In this document: piece after piece, positions 1-6,439 of the stretch | Layout: every line of letters starts with the position of its first letter | How positions within the stretch are numbered: position 1 is the first letter of the stretch | Assembly: GCA_013205645.1 (NCBI GenBank) | Contig: JABMMH010000319.1 | Span: 1 to 6,567 of the forward strand | Direction of reading: 5' to 3' | DNA length: 6,567 bases | Source of the DNA: Polaromonas sp. | Lineage (GTDB): Bacteria > Pseudomonadota > Gammaproteobacteria > Burkholderiales > Burkholderiaceae_C | Made by a program: the position numbers and the translations under genes | The notes under the pieces: model-generated | Databases searched by the model: none | Seen by the model: the letters and a program-made list of their open reading frames with translations, nothing else | What the model was told of the DNA's origin: nothing

Positions 1-751
1 CCATCTCGACGGCGCGGCGACCGGCCATGCGGGCCAGCACGTTGCGCCGTCCATCGACCGCCGGATAAGCCGCGTTGCCAGGCAGGCCCAAGCCCAGCGC
101 TTCGACCATGCAGGCCATGGTGCTGGCTGTGCCCATCGTCATGCAGTGGCCGTGGCTGCGGTGCATGCAGCTTTCGGCTTCAAAAAATTCGGCAAGCTTG
201 AGCGTGCCTGCCCGGACTTGCTCGCTCATGCTCCAAAGGCCGGTGCCCGAGCCGAGTTCTTGGCCGCGCCATTTGCCGTTGAGCATCGGGCCACCGCTGA
301 CGCCAATGGTGGGCAAGTCGACGCTGGCCGCACCCATCACCAGCGAAGGCGTGGTTTTGTCGCAGCCCATCAGCAACACCACACCGTCAATCGGGTTGCC
401 GCGAATGCTTTCCTCAACATCCATGCTGGCCAGATTGCGATACAGCATGGCGGTAGGACGCAGCAGCGTTTCGCCCAGCGACATCACGGGAAACTCAAGT
501 GGAAAGCCGCCGGCCTCATAGACGCCGATCTTGACTTGTTCGGCCAAGGTGCGGAAATGGGAGTTGCAGGGCGTCAGCTCGCTGAAGGTGTTGCAGATGC
601 CGATCACCGGCCGGCCGTCGAACTGGTCGTGCGGCACGCCTTTGCCCTTGACCCAACTGCGGTAGGCAAAACCATCGCGGTCTTGTCGGCCAAACCATTG
701 CTGACTGCGCAATTCCTCAGGTTTCTTTTTTCTGGCTGTTGAATCGGTCAT
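1..751 (-). CDS. IlvD/Edd-family sugar-acid dehydratase, L-arabinonate dehydratase-like (5' part, C-terminus beyond window)
   Basis: This is the N-terminal 250 codons of a protein that in this family is usually about 570-600 residues; the reading frame is still open at the window edge. The family removes water from aldonic acids to give 2-keto-3-deoxy acids in the cytoplasm, using a [2Fe-2S] cluster and Mg2+. Visible motifs are GICNTFSELTPCN (51-63), SLGE (91-94), MGCDKTTP (128-135), SGGPMLNG (152-159) and GHCMTMGTAS (201-210). C62, C130 and C203 have the 68- and 73-residue spacing of the cluster cysteines in the Rhizobium L-arabinonate dehydratase structure. E94, D131 and K132 match its metal ligands and carbamylated lysine. 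The opening (WFGRQDRDGF, then FDGRPVIGICNT) resembles sugar-acid dehydratases of the Azospirillum L-arabonate type more than branched-chain amino-acid IlvD. The ATG is preceded by AAGGA (759-763) with a 7-base spacer. It lies 64 bases after the MalG-like permease, so it is probably co-transcribed. Substrate is inferred only to class level: L-arabinonate, D-galactonate, D-fuconate, D-xylonate or similar. Confidence 0.93.
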   Translation of the reverse strand, partial: MTDSTARKKKPEELRSQQWFGRQDRDGFAYRSWVKGKGVPHDQFDGRPVIGICNTFSELTPCNSHFRTLAEQVKIGVYEAGGFPLEFPVMSLGETLLRPTAMLYRNLASMDVEESIRGNPIDGVVLLMGCDKTTPSLVMGAASVDLPTIGVSGGPMLNGKWRGQELGSGTGLWSMSEQVRAGTLKLAEFFEAESCMHRSHGHCMTMGTASTMACMVEALGLGLPGNAAYPAVDGRRNVLARMAGRRAVEM

Positions 752-815
752 ACAAAAATCCTTAACGGGTCAACATCGGTTGGAGGCGGATGGGTAAAGG
801 CGGAAGGGCCTGGTT

Positions 816-1688
816 TTATTCTTTGACAGCACCGGTCATGCCAGAGACGTAATATTCGACGAAGAACGAGTAGATGATGGCCACTGGCAAGGAGCCTAGC
901 AATGCGCCGGCCATCAAGGCACCCCAGTGGTACACGTCGCCATCCACCAGTTCTGTGATGGTGCCAACAGCGACGGTTTTGTTTTCTGATGAGGAGATAA
1001 AAGTCAGCGCGTAGATGAACTCATTCCACGACAAAGTGAAGGCAAATATGCCGGCCGAAATCAGCCCTGGCACGGCCAGCGGCAAAATAATTTTCCAGAG
1101 AATCTCAAAGCGCGTGGCGCCGTCAATCAAGGCGCACTCTTCCAGCTCGTACGGGATCGAGCGGAAGTAACCCATCAAGAGCCAAGTGCAAAACGGAATC
1201 AAAAAGGTCGGGTAGGTCAGGATCAAAGCCCAGCGCGTGTCGAAAAGACCCAGCTGAAAGACAATCGCTGCGAGTGGAATAAACAGGATCGACGGCGGTA
1301 TCAAGTAGGCCAAAAAAATACTTAAGCCGACTTGCTTGGAGCCTTTGAAACGCAGCCGCTCAATCGCATAAGCCGCCAGTACGGCCGCTGCCAGCGAAAT
1401 GAAGGTCGAGACCACCGAGACGATGACGGTGTTCCAAAGCCATTCTGGATAGGCGGTGTCGAAAAGCAGTTTTTTGAAATGAGCCAGCGTTGGGGCAATG
1501 ACTAAAAACGGATTGCCGTCGCGTGACAGCAACTCTGCGTCAGGTTTGAAGGCGGTGATCGTCATCCAATAAAACGGGAACAGCAGTACAAAAACGAAGA
1601 TGCCCAGGGGTATAAAAACCGTGACGACGCGGCGCGGTATCGAGTCGAGAAAGTGCATGCCCGGGCTGTCTTTATCTTGTGAATTCAT
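816..1688 (-). CDS. Carbohydrate ABC transporter permease, MalG-like (CUT1 family)
   Basis: This 290-residue inner-membrane protein is the second of two permease subunits of a sugar-type importer. About six membrane segments are visible, near residues 22-44, 84-108, 121-145, 152-175, 206-226 and 255-276. Between the fourth and fifth is the cytoplasmic EAA loop that docks on the ATPase: EECALIDGA at 183-191 followed by an ILPLAVPGL stretch at 200-209. The usual second alanine of EAA is cysteine here (C185). The SWNEF segment (220-224) is typical of MalG-type subunits. Length is normal for the family. The ATG start has GAGG (1694-1697) five bases upstream. An internal Met at residue 11 is a less likely start. 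It follows the MalF-like gene after 48 bases and precedes the dehydratase gene by 64 bases. Family assignment is firm; the transported substrate is unknown. Confidence 0.95.
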   Translation of the reverse strand: MNSQDKDSPGMHFLDSIPRRVVTVFIPLGIFVFVLLFPFYWMTITAFKPDAELLSRDGNPFLVIAPTLAHFKKLLFDTAYPEWLWNTVIVSVVSTFISLAAAVLAAYAIERLRFKGSKQVGLSIFLAYLIPPSILFIPLAAIVFQLGLFDTRWALILTYPTFLIPFCTWLLMGYFRSIPYELEECALIDGATRFEILWKIILPLAVPGLISAGIFAFTLSWNEFIYALTFISSSENKTVAVGTITELVDGDVYHWGALMAGALLGSLPVAIIYSFFVEYYVSGMTGAVKE

Positions 1689-1736
1689 GGTGGCCTCAAA
1701 AGAAGAGTGGGTTGCTGTTGGCGGCGCGAAAAACGC

Positions 1737-2642
1737 TTACTTGTCGCTTCCGCCTTGTTGCCAGGCTTTGCGTTGAAGACCGAAGTAGCTGAAAAGAATC
1801 GACGCCAGCAGGAAGGGCACCATCGCAATGGCAATGGCCGCGCCTTCACCCAAGGCGCCGCCGGAAATGGCGCGCTGGAATGACAAGGTCGCCATCAAGT
1901 GCGTGGCGTTCAACGGCCCACCTCGTGTGAGGACGTAAATAAGCTGGAAATCGGTGAAGGTGAACAGCACCGAGAAAGTCATCACCACCGCGATGATGGG
2001 CGTCAGCAAAGGCAGTGTGATGAAGCGAAAACGTTGCCAGCCGCTGGCGCCGTCGATCGCCGCAGCTTCGTAGAGCGAAGGCGAAATTGTTTGCAGCCCG
2101 GCCAGCAGCGTGATGGCCACAAACGGCACACCGCGCCAGACGTTGGCGGCAATGGCCGAAAAGCGTGCGTTCCATGGGTCACCGAGAAAATCAATGTAAT
2201 GGTCAATCAGGCCGGCTTTCATCAGCAGCCAACTGACAACCGAAAACTGCGCGTCATAAATCCACCAAAAGGCAAGTGCTGACAAGGCCGTTGGCACGAT
2301 GTAGGGCAAAAGAATGATGGTGCGGAAAAATGTTTTGCAGGGCAGTTTCTCGTTCAGCAGAATCGCCAACCAAAGCCCTAAGACAAATTTGAGCAGACTG
2401 GCCACAAAGGTGTAGAAAAGCGTGTTGAACAAAGCCAGTTGTGTGACGCTGTCATCGCCCAGCAGATAGCGGTAATTTTCAAGTCCGACCCAAACACCCT
2501 CACGGCCAATTTTGGTGTCTGTGAAGCCTAGCCAAATGCCCAGTATCAGCGGGTAGGTTAAAAACAGCACCAGCAATATCGCAGCCGGCAACATGAAAAT
2601 CAAGCCCAGGGCGTTGCGGCTGTTTTGCAGTTTTTGGAGCAT
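1737..2642 (-). CDS. Carbohydrate ABC transporter permease, MalF/UgpA-like (CUT1 family)
   Basis: With the ATG at 2642 this is a 301-residue inner-membrane permease, partner of the MalG-like subunit. Six hydrophobic segments are visible, near 12-40, 72-95, 106-127, 162-183, 212-234 and 266-288. The EAA loop is YEAAAIDGASGWQRF (191-205) followed by TLPLLTPII (209-217). The TRGGPLNAT segment (239-247) is the usual MalF-type motif in the last periplasmic loop. There is no long MalF-type periplasmic insertion, so it is closer to the short UgpA/LacF kind. The frame also extends to a TTG at 2666, directly after an in-frame TAA, but that start has no ribosome-binding sequence. I chose the ATG, though its own upstream sequence is also weak, which suggests low translation or coupling. 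It lies 118 bases after the binding-protein gene, with two stem-loops in the gap. Confidence 0.94.
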   Translation of the reverse strand: MLQKLQNSRNALGLIFMLPAAILLVLFLTYPLILGIWLGFTDTKIGREGVWVGLENYRYLLGDDSVTQLALFNTLFYTFVASLLKFVLGLWLAILLNEKLPCKTFFRTIILLPYIVPTALSALAFWWIYDAQFSVVSWLLMKAGLIDHYIDFLGDPWNARFSAIAANVWRGVPFVAITLLAGLQTISPSLYEAAAIDGASGWQRFRFITLPLLTPIIAVVMTFSVLFTFTDFQLIYVLTRGGPLNATHLMATLSFQRAISGGALGEGAAIAIAMVPFLLASILFSYFGLQRKAWQQGGSDK

Positions 2643-2668
2643 GGTGAAGTTCAGTCTGTGCTGCAATT

Positions 2669-2721
2669 AAAAAAGAGAAGACTTGACCACCCAAGCTGCC
2701 CGCATGGGCAGTCTGAGTGGT
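2669..2721 (-). terminator. Stem-loop with downstream T-run: leaky terminator or mRNA-stabilising hairpin
   Basis: On the transcribed strand, arms at 2706-2721 and 2686-2701 flank a four-base loop (2702-2705). The six pairs next to the loop (CTGCCC/GGGCAG) and the five outer pairs (ACCAC/GTGGT) are perfect. Between them lie four pairs (two of them G-U) and one mismatch. Eleven bases further on comes TTTTTT (2674-2669) in a pyrimidine-rich run. The T-run is farther from the stem than in a classical intrinsic terminator. Because the permease genes lie just downstream, I read it as partial termination or protection of the binding-protein message from 3' decay, as known for hairpins between malE and malF in E. 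coli. The structure is seen; its role is inferred. Confidence 0.55.
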
Positions 2722-2739
2722 TGTGCCAGGCAGTCAGCA

Positions 2740-2757
2740 GCGCGTTAAGACACGCGC
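2740..2757 (-). other. Short GC-rich stem-loop just after the binding-protein stop codon
   Basis: A perfect six-base inverted repeat (GCGCGT at 2740-2745, ACGCGC at 2752-2757) with a six-base loop begins three bases beyond the stop codon of the solute-binding protein gene. It has no T-run of its own. It stands about 18 bases upstream, in transcript terms, of the larger hairpin at 2686-2721, so the two form a tandem pair. A role in 3'-end protection of the binding-protein mRNA is inferred. Confidence 0.4.
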
Positions 2758-2760
2758 CGA

Positions 2761-4077
2761 TCAGACTTTGTAATACCGTTCAGCCCGTTTCTGAGCGCGT
2801 TCGGCGGCTTCCTTCGGTGTCTTGGCACCGCTGGCAGCTTCGGCGACCATGTTGGTGACGATGAAGTCGGCGCCGGCACCCGCAGAGGCATAACCGAGCT
2901 TGCCCGCATAACCTGAAGGACGCATATTTTTGACGGCGTCGCGGTATGGCGTGTGCTTTGGGTCCGAAGTCCAGATCGGGCTTTTTCCGTATTCGGCCAG
3001 TGGTGGAGCAATATAGCCACTGGCGCCTGTCAGCCACGGTTCAAACTGGTCTTTTTCCATCATGAAGCGCAGGAACTCCTTTGCCGCCTGTGGGTACTTG
3101 GTGTACTTCATGACCATCTGATTGAAGAACAGGTGCGACTCAGTCGGTACGCCCACTGGCCCGATGGGATAGGCGGCATGCTGGATGTCTTCCTTCAGGG
3201 CCATGACTTTCGGGTCAGTGGAGGTCTTGGTTGCGTAATAAATAGAGATGCCGTTGTTGGTGACGCTGATCTGGCTGTCAAGAAAGGCCTTGTTGTTGTT
3301 CGGGTCGAGCCACGACAGTGTGCCGGGAATGAACGTGGCGTACATCTCTTTGGCGTACTCAAGTGCTTTGATCGTCTCGGCGCTGTCGATGACAACTTTG
3401 TTGTTTTTATCAACCAGCTGCCCGCCGTGCGACCAGATCAACCAGTTGGTCCACAAACCGTCTCCGGTGGCGTTGCCCAAAGCAAATCCGCCGGGCGTCC
3501 CTTTGGCATGCAAGGCCTTGAGCATGGACAGGAAACCGGCCGTGTCTTTGGGGAAGGTGTCGAAACCAGCCGCCTTGAGCTGGCTCTGACGATAGACCAT
3601 CATGGCGCCGGCAGCACCCAGTGGAATACCGATCCATTTTTTCCCGTCTGGGCGCAGGTAAGCCTCGGTCGATGGGTACCAGCCGCCATACTTTTTGCCG
3701 AGGTAGGAAGCCAAATCTGTCACATCAAGCAACTTGTCGGGATACAGGTTGGCGTCGTCGTTGGTCGACAAAATAATGTCAGGACCGGCGCCGGTGTTGG
3801 CTGCCACAGCGGCTTTGGGGCGTACGTCTTCCCAGCCTTCGTTGTCGACCCGGACCTCGATGCCGGTTTTTTCTGTGAACTTTTTCACATTCACCATGTA
3901 GGCGTCGATGTCGCCTTGCACAAAACGGCTCCAGCGCAGCACGCGCAGCTTGGCGCCTTTTTCAGGCTGGTTATTCCATTGAGCCTGCGCTGTGCTGGGC
4001 CACAACATCGGAGCCGCCACGACGCTGGCGGCGGCCGAAGTTTTCTCTAAGAATTTACGACGATTGAAATCCGACAT
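2761..4077 (-). CDS. Family 1 extracellular solute-binding protein of a sugar ABC importer, Tat-exported
   Basis: This 438-residue protein captures the substrate in the periplasm and delivers it to the two permeases. The N-terminus is a twin-arginine signal: NRRKFLEK at residues 5-12, a hydrophobic stretch at about 14-26, and probable cleavage after AQA (30-32). The mature part has the family 1 (SBP_bac_1) layout, with LRVLRWSRFVQGD near its start, GAGPDIILSTNDD, IGIPLGAAGAMMVYR, and FIPGTLSWLDPNNNKAF. It resembles unassigned 'multiple sugar' binding proteins known from rhizobia and related proteobacteria. The frame extends to a TTG at 4107, but the ATG at 4077 is chosen because a perfect AAGGAG lies six bases upstream and the Tat signal begins properly there. 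It lies 60 bases after the ATPase gene and 118 before the first permease gene. Ligand identity cannot be told from the sequence; sugar acids, pentoses, hexoses or polyols are all possible. Confidence 0.95.
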   Translation of the reverse strand: MSDFNRRKFLEKTSAAASVVAAPMLWPSTAQAQWNNQPEKGAKLRVLRWSRFVQGDIDAYMVNVKKFTEKTGIEVRVDNEGWEDVRPKAAVAANTGAGPDIILSTNDDANLYPDKLLDVTDLASYLGKKYGGWYPSTEAYLRPDGKKWIGIPLGAAGAMMVYRQSQLKAAGFDTFPKDTAGFLSMLKALHAKGTPGGFALGNATGDGLWTNWLIWSHGGQLVDKNNKVVIDSAETIKALEYAKEMYATFIPGTLSWLDPNNNKAFLDSQISVTNNGISIYYATKTSTDPKVMALKEDIQHAAYPIGPVGVPTESHLFFNQMVMKYTKYPQAAKEFLRFMMEKDQFEPWLTGASGYIAPPLAEYGKSPIWTSDPKHTPYRDAVKNMRPSGYAGKLGYASAGAGADFIVTNMVAEAASGAKTPKEAAERAQKRAERYYKV

Positions 4078-4083
4078 GAACAT

Positions 4084-4089
4084 CTCCTT
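4084..4089 (-). promoter_or_regulatory. Strong ribosome-binding site of the solute-binding protein gene
   Basis: AAGGAG, six bases before the ATG at 4077, is the best Shine-Dalgarno sequence in the window. It sets the start at 4077 and excludes the TTG at 4107 and the ATG at 4083, which directly abuts it. The permease gene that follows lacks such a site, consistent with much higher synthesis of the binding protein. Confidence 0.8.
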
Positions 4090-4137
4090 AGTTTTTAAGT
4101 CAAGCAAGAAAAAATGCCACCCAGCGCCTGCGGTGTG

Positions 4138-5214
4138 TCAGGCTGCAAGGCGTTGGCCACTGCTGGCGTCAAACAAATGAGCACGCGCAGGGTCGGGTCT
4201 GAGGTGAATGGTTTCACCGGGTCTGAAGGCGTGCCGCTCACGAAAAACGCTGGTGACTTCGACGCCGGCAATCTTGCTGAAGATTTGCGTGTCGGCCCCG
4301 GTGGGCTCGACGACGATGACTTCAGTGGCGACGCCGCTGCCTGCATCTGTCAGGTCAATGTGCTCGGGGCGTGTGCCGTAAATGACGCTCTGGCCATCGC
4401 GGCCACTGGTCTGGAAGGGGGCCGGGAGTCGCAGGCCGCCGGCGAATTCGACGCTCGCAGTGCCGCCGCTGTGTCGCAGCACGCCAGGCAGAAAATTCAT
4501 CGATGGCGAGCCAATAAAGCCAGCCACAAATTGATTCGTCGGATGGTCGTACAACTCCAGTGGTGAGCCCGTTTGTTCGACGAGGCCATCGCGCATCACG
4601 ACTATCTTGTCGGCCATGGTCATCGCCTCTATTTGGTCGTGCGTGACATAGACGGAAGTGGTCTTTAAGCGCTGATGTAACTCTTTGATTTCGGTGCGCA
4701 TTTGCACCCGCAGCTTGGCGTCCAGATTGGACAAGGGTTCGTCGAACAGGAACACCTGTGGGTCGCGCACGATGCAACGCCCCATCGCCACACGCTGTCG
4801 TTGTCCGCCAGACAACTGGCGCGGAAAGCGGTCCAACAGTTCGACCAAGCCGAGGATGTTGGCGGCCTTCATCACTCGCTCATTGACCGCTGACTTGGGC
4901 TGTTTCGCCAGCGTCAGACTGAACGCCATGTTGTCACGTACCGTCATGTGCGGATAGAGCGCGTAATTTTGGAACACCATGGCGATGTCCCGCTCCTTGG
5001 GCATCATGTTGTTGACGCGTTTTCCGCCAATCAAGATATCGCCGGAGCCTATTTCTTCAAGGCCTGCAATCATCCGTAAAAGCGTTGATTTGCCGCATCC
5101 AGACGGTCCGACCAGCACCGTGAACTGACCGTCCTCGATGTCGATGTCGACGCCGCGAATAACGTGGGTTTGGCCGAAATATTTTTCGACATTTCTGATG
5201 TTGACTGCAGCCAT
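4138..5214 (-). CDS. ABC transporter ATP-binding protein, MalK/UgpC type
   Basis: This 358-residue cytoplasmic ATPase powers the sugar importer. All nucleotide-binding elements are intact (numbering from the ATG at 5214): Walker A GPSGCGKST (37-45), Q-loop glutamine in VFQNYALYP (Q82), signature LSGGQ (134-138), Walker B VFLFDEP (154-160, with D158 and E159), D-loop SNLD (162-165) and switch histidine H192 in VTHDQ. After about residue 230 comes the MalK-type C-terminal regulatory domain, marked by FIGSPSMNF and YGTRPEHIDL, with a TOBE-like end. Length is normal. A GTG at 5220 is in frame, but the AGGTG at 5218-5222 serves as ribosome-binding site for the ATG. The gene is first in the transporter group, followed after 60 bases by the binding-protein gene. 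Such ATPases often serve several importers; here its position argues for this one. Confidence 0.96.
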   Translation of the reverse strand: MAAVNIRNVEKYFGQTHVIRGVDIDIEDGQFTVLVGPSGCGKSTLLRMIAGLEEIGSGDILIGGKRVNNMMPKERDIAMVFQNYALYPHMTVRDNMAFSLTLAKQPKSAVNERVMKAANILGLVELLDRFPRQLSGGQRQRVAMGRCIVRDPQVFLFDEPLSNLDAKLRVQMRTEIKELHQRLKTTSVYVTHDQIEAMTMADKIVVMRDGLVEQTGSPLELYDHPTNQFVAGFIGSPSMNFLPGVLRHSGGTASVEFAGGLRLPAPFQTSGRDGQSVIYGTRPEHIDLTDAGSGVATEVIVVEPTGADTQIFSKIAGVEVTSVFRERHAFRPGETIHLRPDPARAHLFDASSGQRLAA

Positions 5215-5217
5215 AGT

Positions 5218-5222
5218 CACCT
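5218..5222 (-). promoter_or_regulatory. Ribosome-binding site that decides the ATPase start
   Basis: AGGTG lies just before the ATG at 5214, with five bases between AGG and the ATG. It overlaps the alternative GTG codon (5218-5220), which has no purine-rich sequence of its own. This favours a product starting MAAVNIRN. Confidence 0.5.
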
Positions 5223-5251
5223 GAGAAAGTACGTTGAAATGAATTTGGATA

Positions 5252-5280
5252 TTTTTAGCATTTAAAAATCAATGTTTCAT
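5252..5280 (-). promoter_or_regulatory. Candidate sigma70-type promoter for the transporter genes
   Basis: In the A+T-rich gap before the ATPase gene, the minus strand reads ATGAAA (5280-5275), a 17-base spacer, then TAAAAA (5257-5252), preceded by the extended -10 bases TGC (5260-5258). Each hexamer matches the consensus at four of six positions. A start near 5245 would give a leader of about 30 bases before the ATPase ATG. The whole gap 5215-5323 is clearly more A+T-rich than the coding DNA on either side. The match is modest and could be chance; read-through from the upstream Ldh2 gene is also possible. Confidence 0.3.
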
Positions 5281-5286
5281 TAGCAT
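5255..5286 (-). repeat. Two direct copies of ATGCTAA around the candidate promoter
   Basis: On the minus strand ATGCTAA occurs at 5286-5280 and again at 5261-5255, 25 bases apart. One copy overlaps the -10 region and the other abuts the -35 region of the candidate promoter. Between them lies a small inverted repeat, AATG-TTT-CATT (5271-5281). This could be a regulator-binding arrangement, but a seven-base match in A+T-rich DNA can arise by chance. Confidence 0.3.
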
Positions 5287-5291
5287 CTACC

Positions 5292-5308
5292 CTTGTTGGT
5301 GTCTTGTT
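5292..5308 (-). repeat. Two AACAAG repeats one helical turn apart
   Basis: The minus strand carries AACAAG at 5308-5303 and at 5297-5292, spaced 11 bases start to start, just upstream of the candidate promoter. The first copy is also part of CTTG-AA-CAAG (5303-5312). Spacing of one helical turn places both on the same face of the helix, as for an activator site. Function is inferred only. Confidence 0.25.
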
Positions 5309-5323
5309 CAAGCGGCTGGTGCG

Positions 5324-6391
5324 TCACTGCATCGGTAACTCGACCTTGACGCTTTGTGCCGCTCTGACGATTTCTCGCCATGTCTGCGCATCGATATGAA
5401 TACCTTTGATGGTTCTTTGGGCGCGGGTAGCTAGTTCTGGTTCGCCGGCGATTTGCACCGCATCAAAACCTTCGGCAACGGGTCCAGCTTGCAACCAGTC
5501 AACGAAGGCCAAAGCCTCTTCCTCGAACGCGACCTGGGTCGCCAGTTTGCTGGGGTCAATCAAGATGGTCAGCATGCCATTGAGAACGGTGCGAACGCTG
5601 GGGTCGGTGGGTTTGTGCCAAGTGCCACCACCGGTCAGGGCGCCGCCTAACAACTCGCAGGCCACGGCCAGGCCGTAACCCTTGTGTTCGCCAAAGGCGA
5701 GCAAGGCACCGAACAAGCCGTTGCTCTGTGGGACGACAACCACGGCCGGGTTGGTGGTGGGTCGGCCGTGCTCGTCTATCAAAGTGTCTGGCGCAATTTG
5801 CCGGCCTTCGTTGTGAGCGACCCGCATCTTGCCCTGGGCCACTCGACTGGTGGCGAAGTCGAGCAGGAAAGGCGGGCGTCCGGCCAGCGGTACGCCGATG
5901 CAGCAAGGGTTTGTGCCGTAACGTCCGTCGGCACCGCCAAACGGCGCGACCACTGGGCGTGACAACACGTTGACAAAATGCAGCGCGACGAGTCCCTGCA
6001 CCACAGCCATTTCAGCGAAGTGACCGATACGGCCCAGGTGATGCGTGTTGCCCAGCGTCATGATGCAACTGCCGTGCTGTTGGGCACGCTCAATGCCCAA
6101 TTTCATCGATGCTTCGCCAATCACTTGGCCGTAGCCACGCTGGCCATCCAGGTTGAGCAGCGTGCCGGTGTCCATGCGGATGTGGACCTTGCTGTTGGGT
6201 TTGAGCCCGCCTTCAAGGACTGCCTCCACATAGCGCGGCAGCATGCCAACACCGTGCGAGTCGTGCCCCCGCAGATTGGCTTCGACTAAATTTTCAGCAA
6301 CGGTCGTAGCTTCTTCTGGCGCGCTACCGGCCGCCCTTAAAACAGTCGCCATCTGTGTGCGTAAGTCTTCAGCGGAGTGAGTGGTTTGCAT
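5324..6391 (-). CDS. Ldh2-family NAD(P)-dependent oxidoreductase (malate/L-lactate/ureidoglycolate dehydrogenase family)
   Basis: This 355-residue cytoplasmic enzyme belongs to the family that reversibly oxidises 2-hydroxyacids or reduces 2-keto acids (malate, ureidoglycolate, sulfolactate, 2,3-diketo-L-gulonate and imino-acid reductases). The family signature RGHDSHGVGMLPRY is at 41-54. S45, H46, Y54 and H118 (in GNTHHLG) line up with the conserved active-site Ser, His, Tyr and His of E. coli AllD. The cofactor-binding parts follow: YGTNPCCIGVPL (158-169), DFATSRVAQGKM (178-189) and GEHKGYGLAVACELLGGALTG (234-254). Length is normal. The ATG at 6391 is the only start between the upstream in-frame stop and residue 14; it has no clear ribosome-binding sequence, which suggests coupling to the UxaA-type gene 48 bases upstream. 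The paired Cys163-Cys164 is less common at this place. The precise substrate is not deducible; the neighbours suggest a sugar-acid-derived 2-keto acid. Confidence 0.93.
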   Translation of the reverse strand: MQTTHSAEDLRTQMATVLRAAGSAPEEATTVAENLVEANLRGHDSHGVGMLPRYVEAVLEGGLKPNSKVHIRMDTGTLLNLDGQRGYGQVIGEASMKLGIERAQQHGSCIMTLGNTHHLGRIGHFAEMAVVQGLVALHFVNVLSRPVVAPFGGADGRYGTNPCCIGVPLAGRPPFLLDFATSRVAQGKMRVAHNEGRQIAPDTLIDEHGRPTTNPAVVVVPQSNGLFGALLAFGEHKGYGLAVACELLGGALTGGGTWHKPTDPSVRTVLNGMLTILIDPSKLATQVAFEEEALAFVDWLQAGPVAEGFDAVQIAGEPELATRAQRTIKGIHIDAQTWREIVRAAQSVKVELPMQ

Positions 6392-6439
6392 GCGGCGCCG
6401 TGGTGTTTGATTGACAGGGATTGGGGTGAATGCAAACGC

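Noticed and set aside
146..742. Plus-strand open frame of 198 codons opposite the IlvD/Edd gene
   Set aside because: The minus strand here encodes the dehydratase with intact cluster cysteines; the plus frame has low-complexity composition and no family resemblance.
1..751. Dihydroxy-acid dehydratase of branched-chain amino-acid synthesis (ilvD)
   Set aside because: Same superfamily, but the N-terminal motifs and the catabolic importer context fit sugar-acid dehydratases better.
785..804. Direct repeat GGCGGA twice before the IlvD/Edd gene
   Set aside because: Six bases in G+C-rich DNA with no symmetry or promoter-like sequence nearby; likely chance.
2953..4050. Long plus-strand open frame (365 codons) opposite the binding-protein gene
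   Set aside because: It is entirely antisense to a clear solute-binding protein, shows no recognisable domain, and is explained by third-position bias of the real gene.
4094..4105. TTGACT resembling a -35 box just before the binding-protein gene
   Set aside because: The matching -10 would fall on or beyond the ribosome-binding site and start codon, so it cannot serve this gene sensibly.
4109..4135. Possible terminator after the ATPase gene (CACC/GGTG and T6)
   Set aside because: The stem is only four base pairs with a ten-base loop, too weak to support a terminator call.
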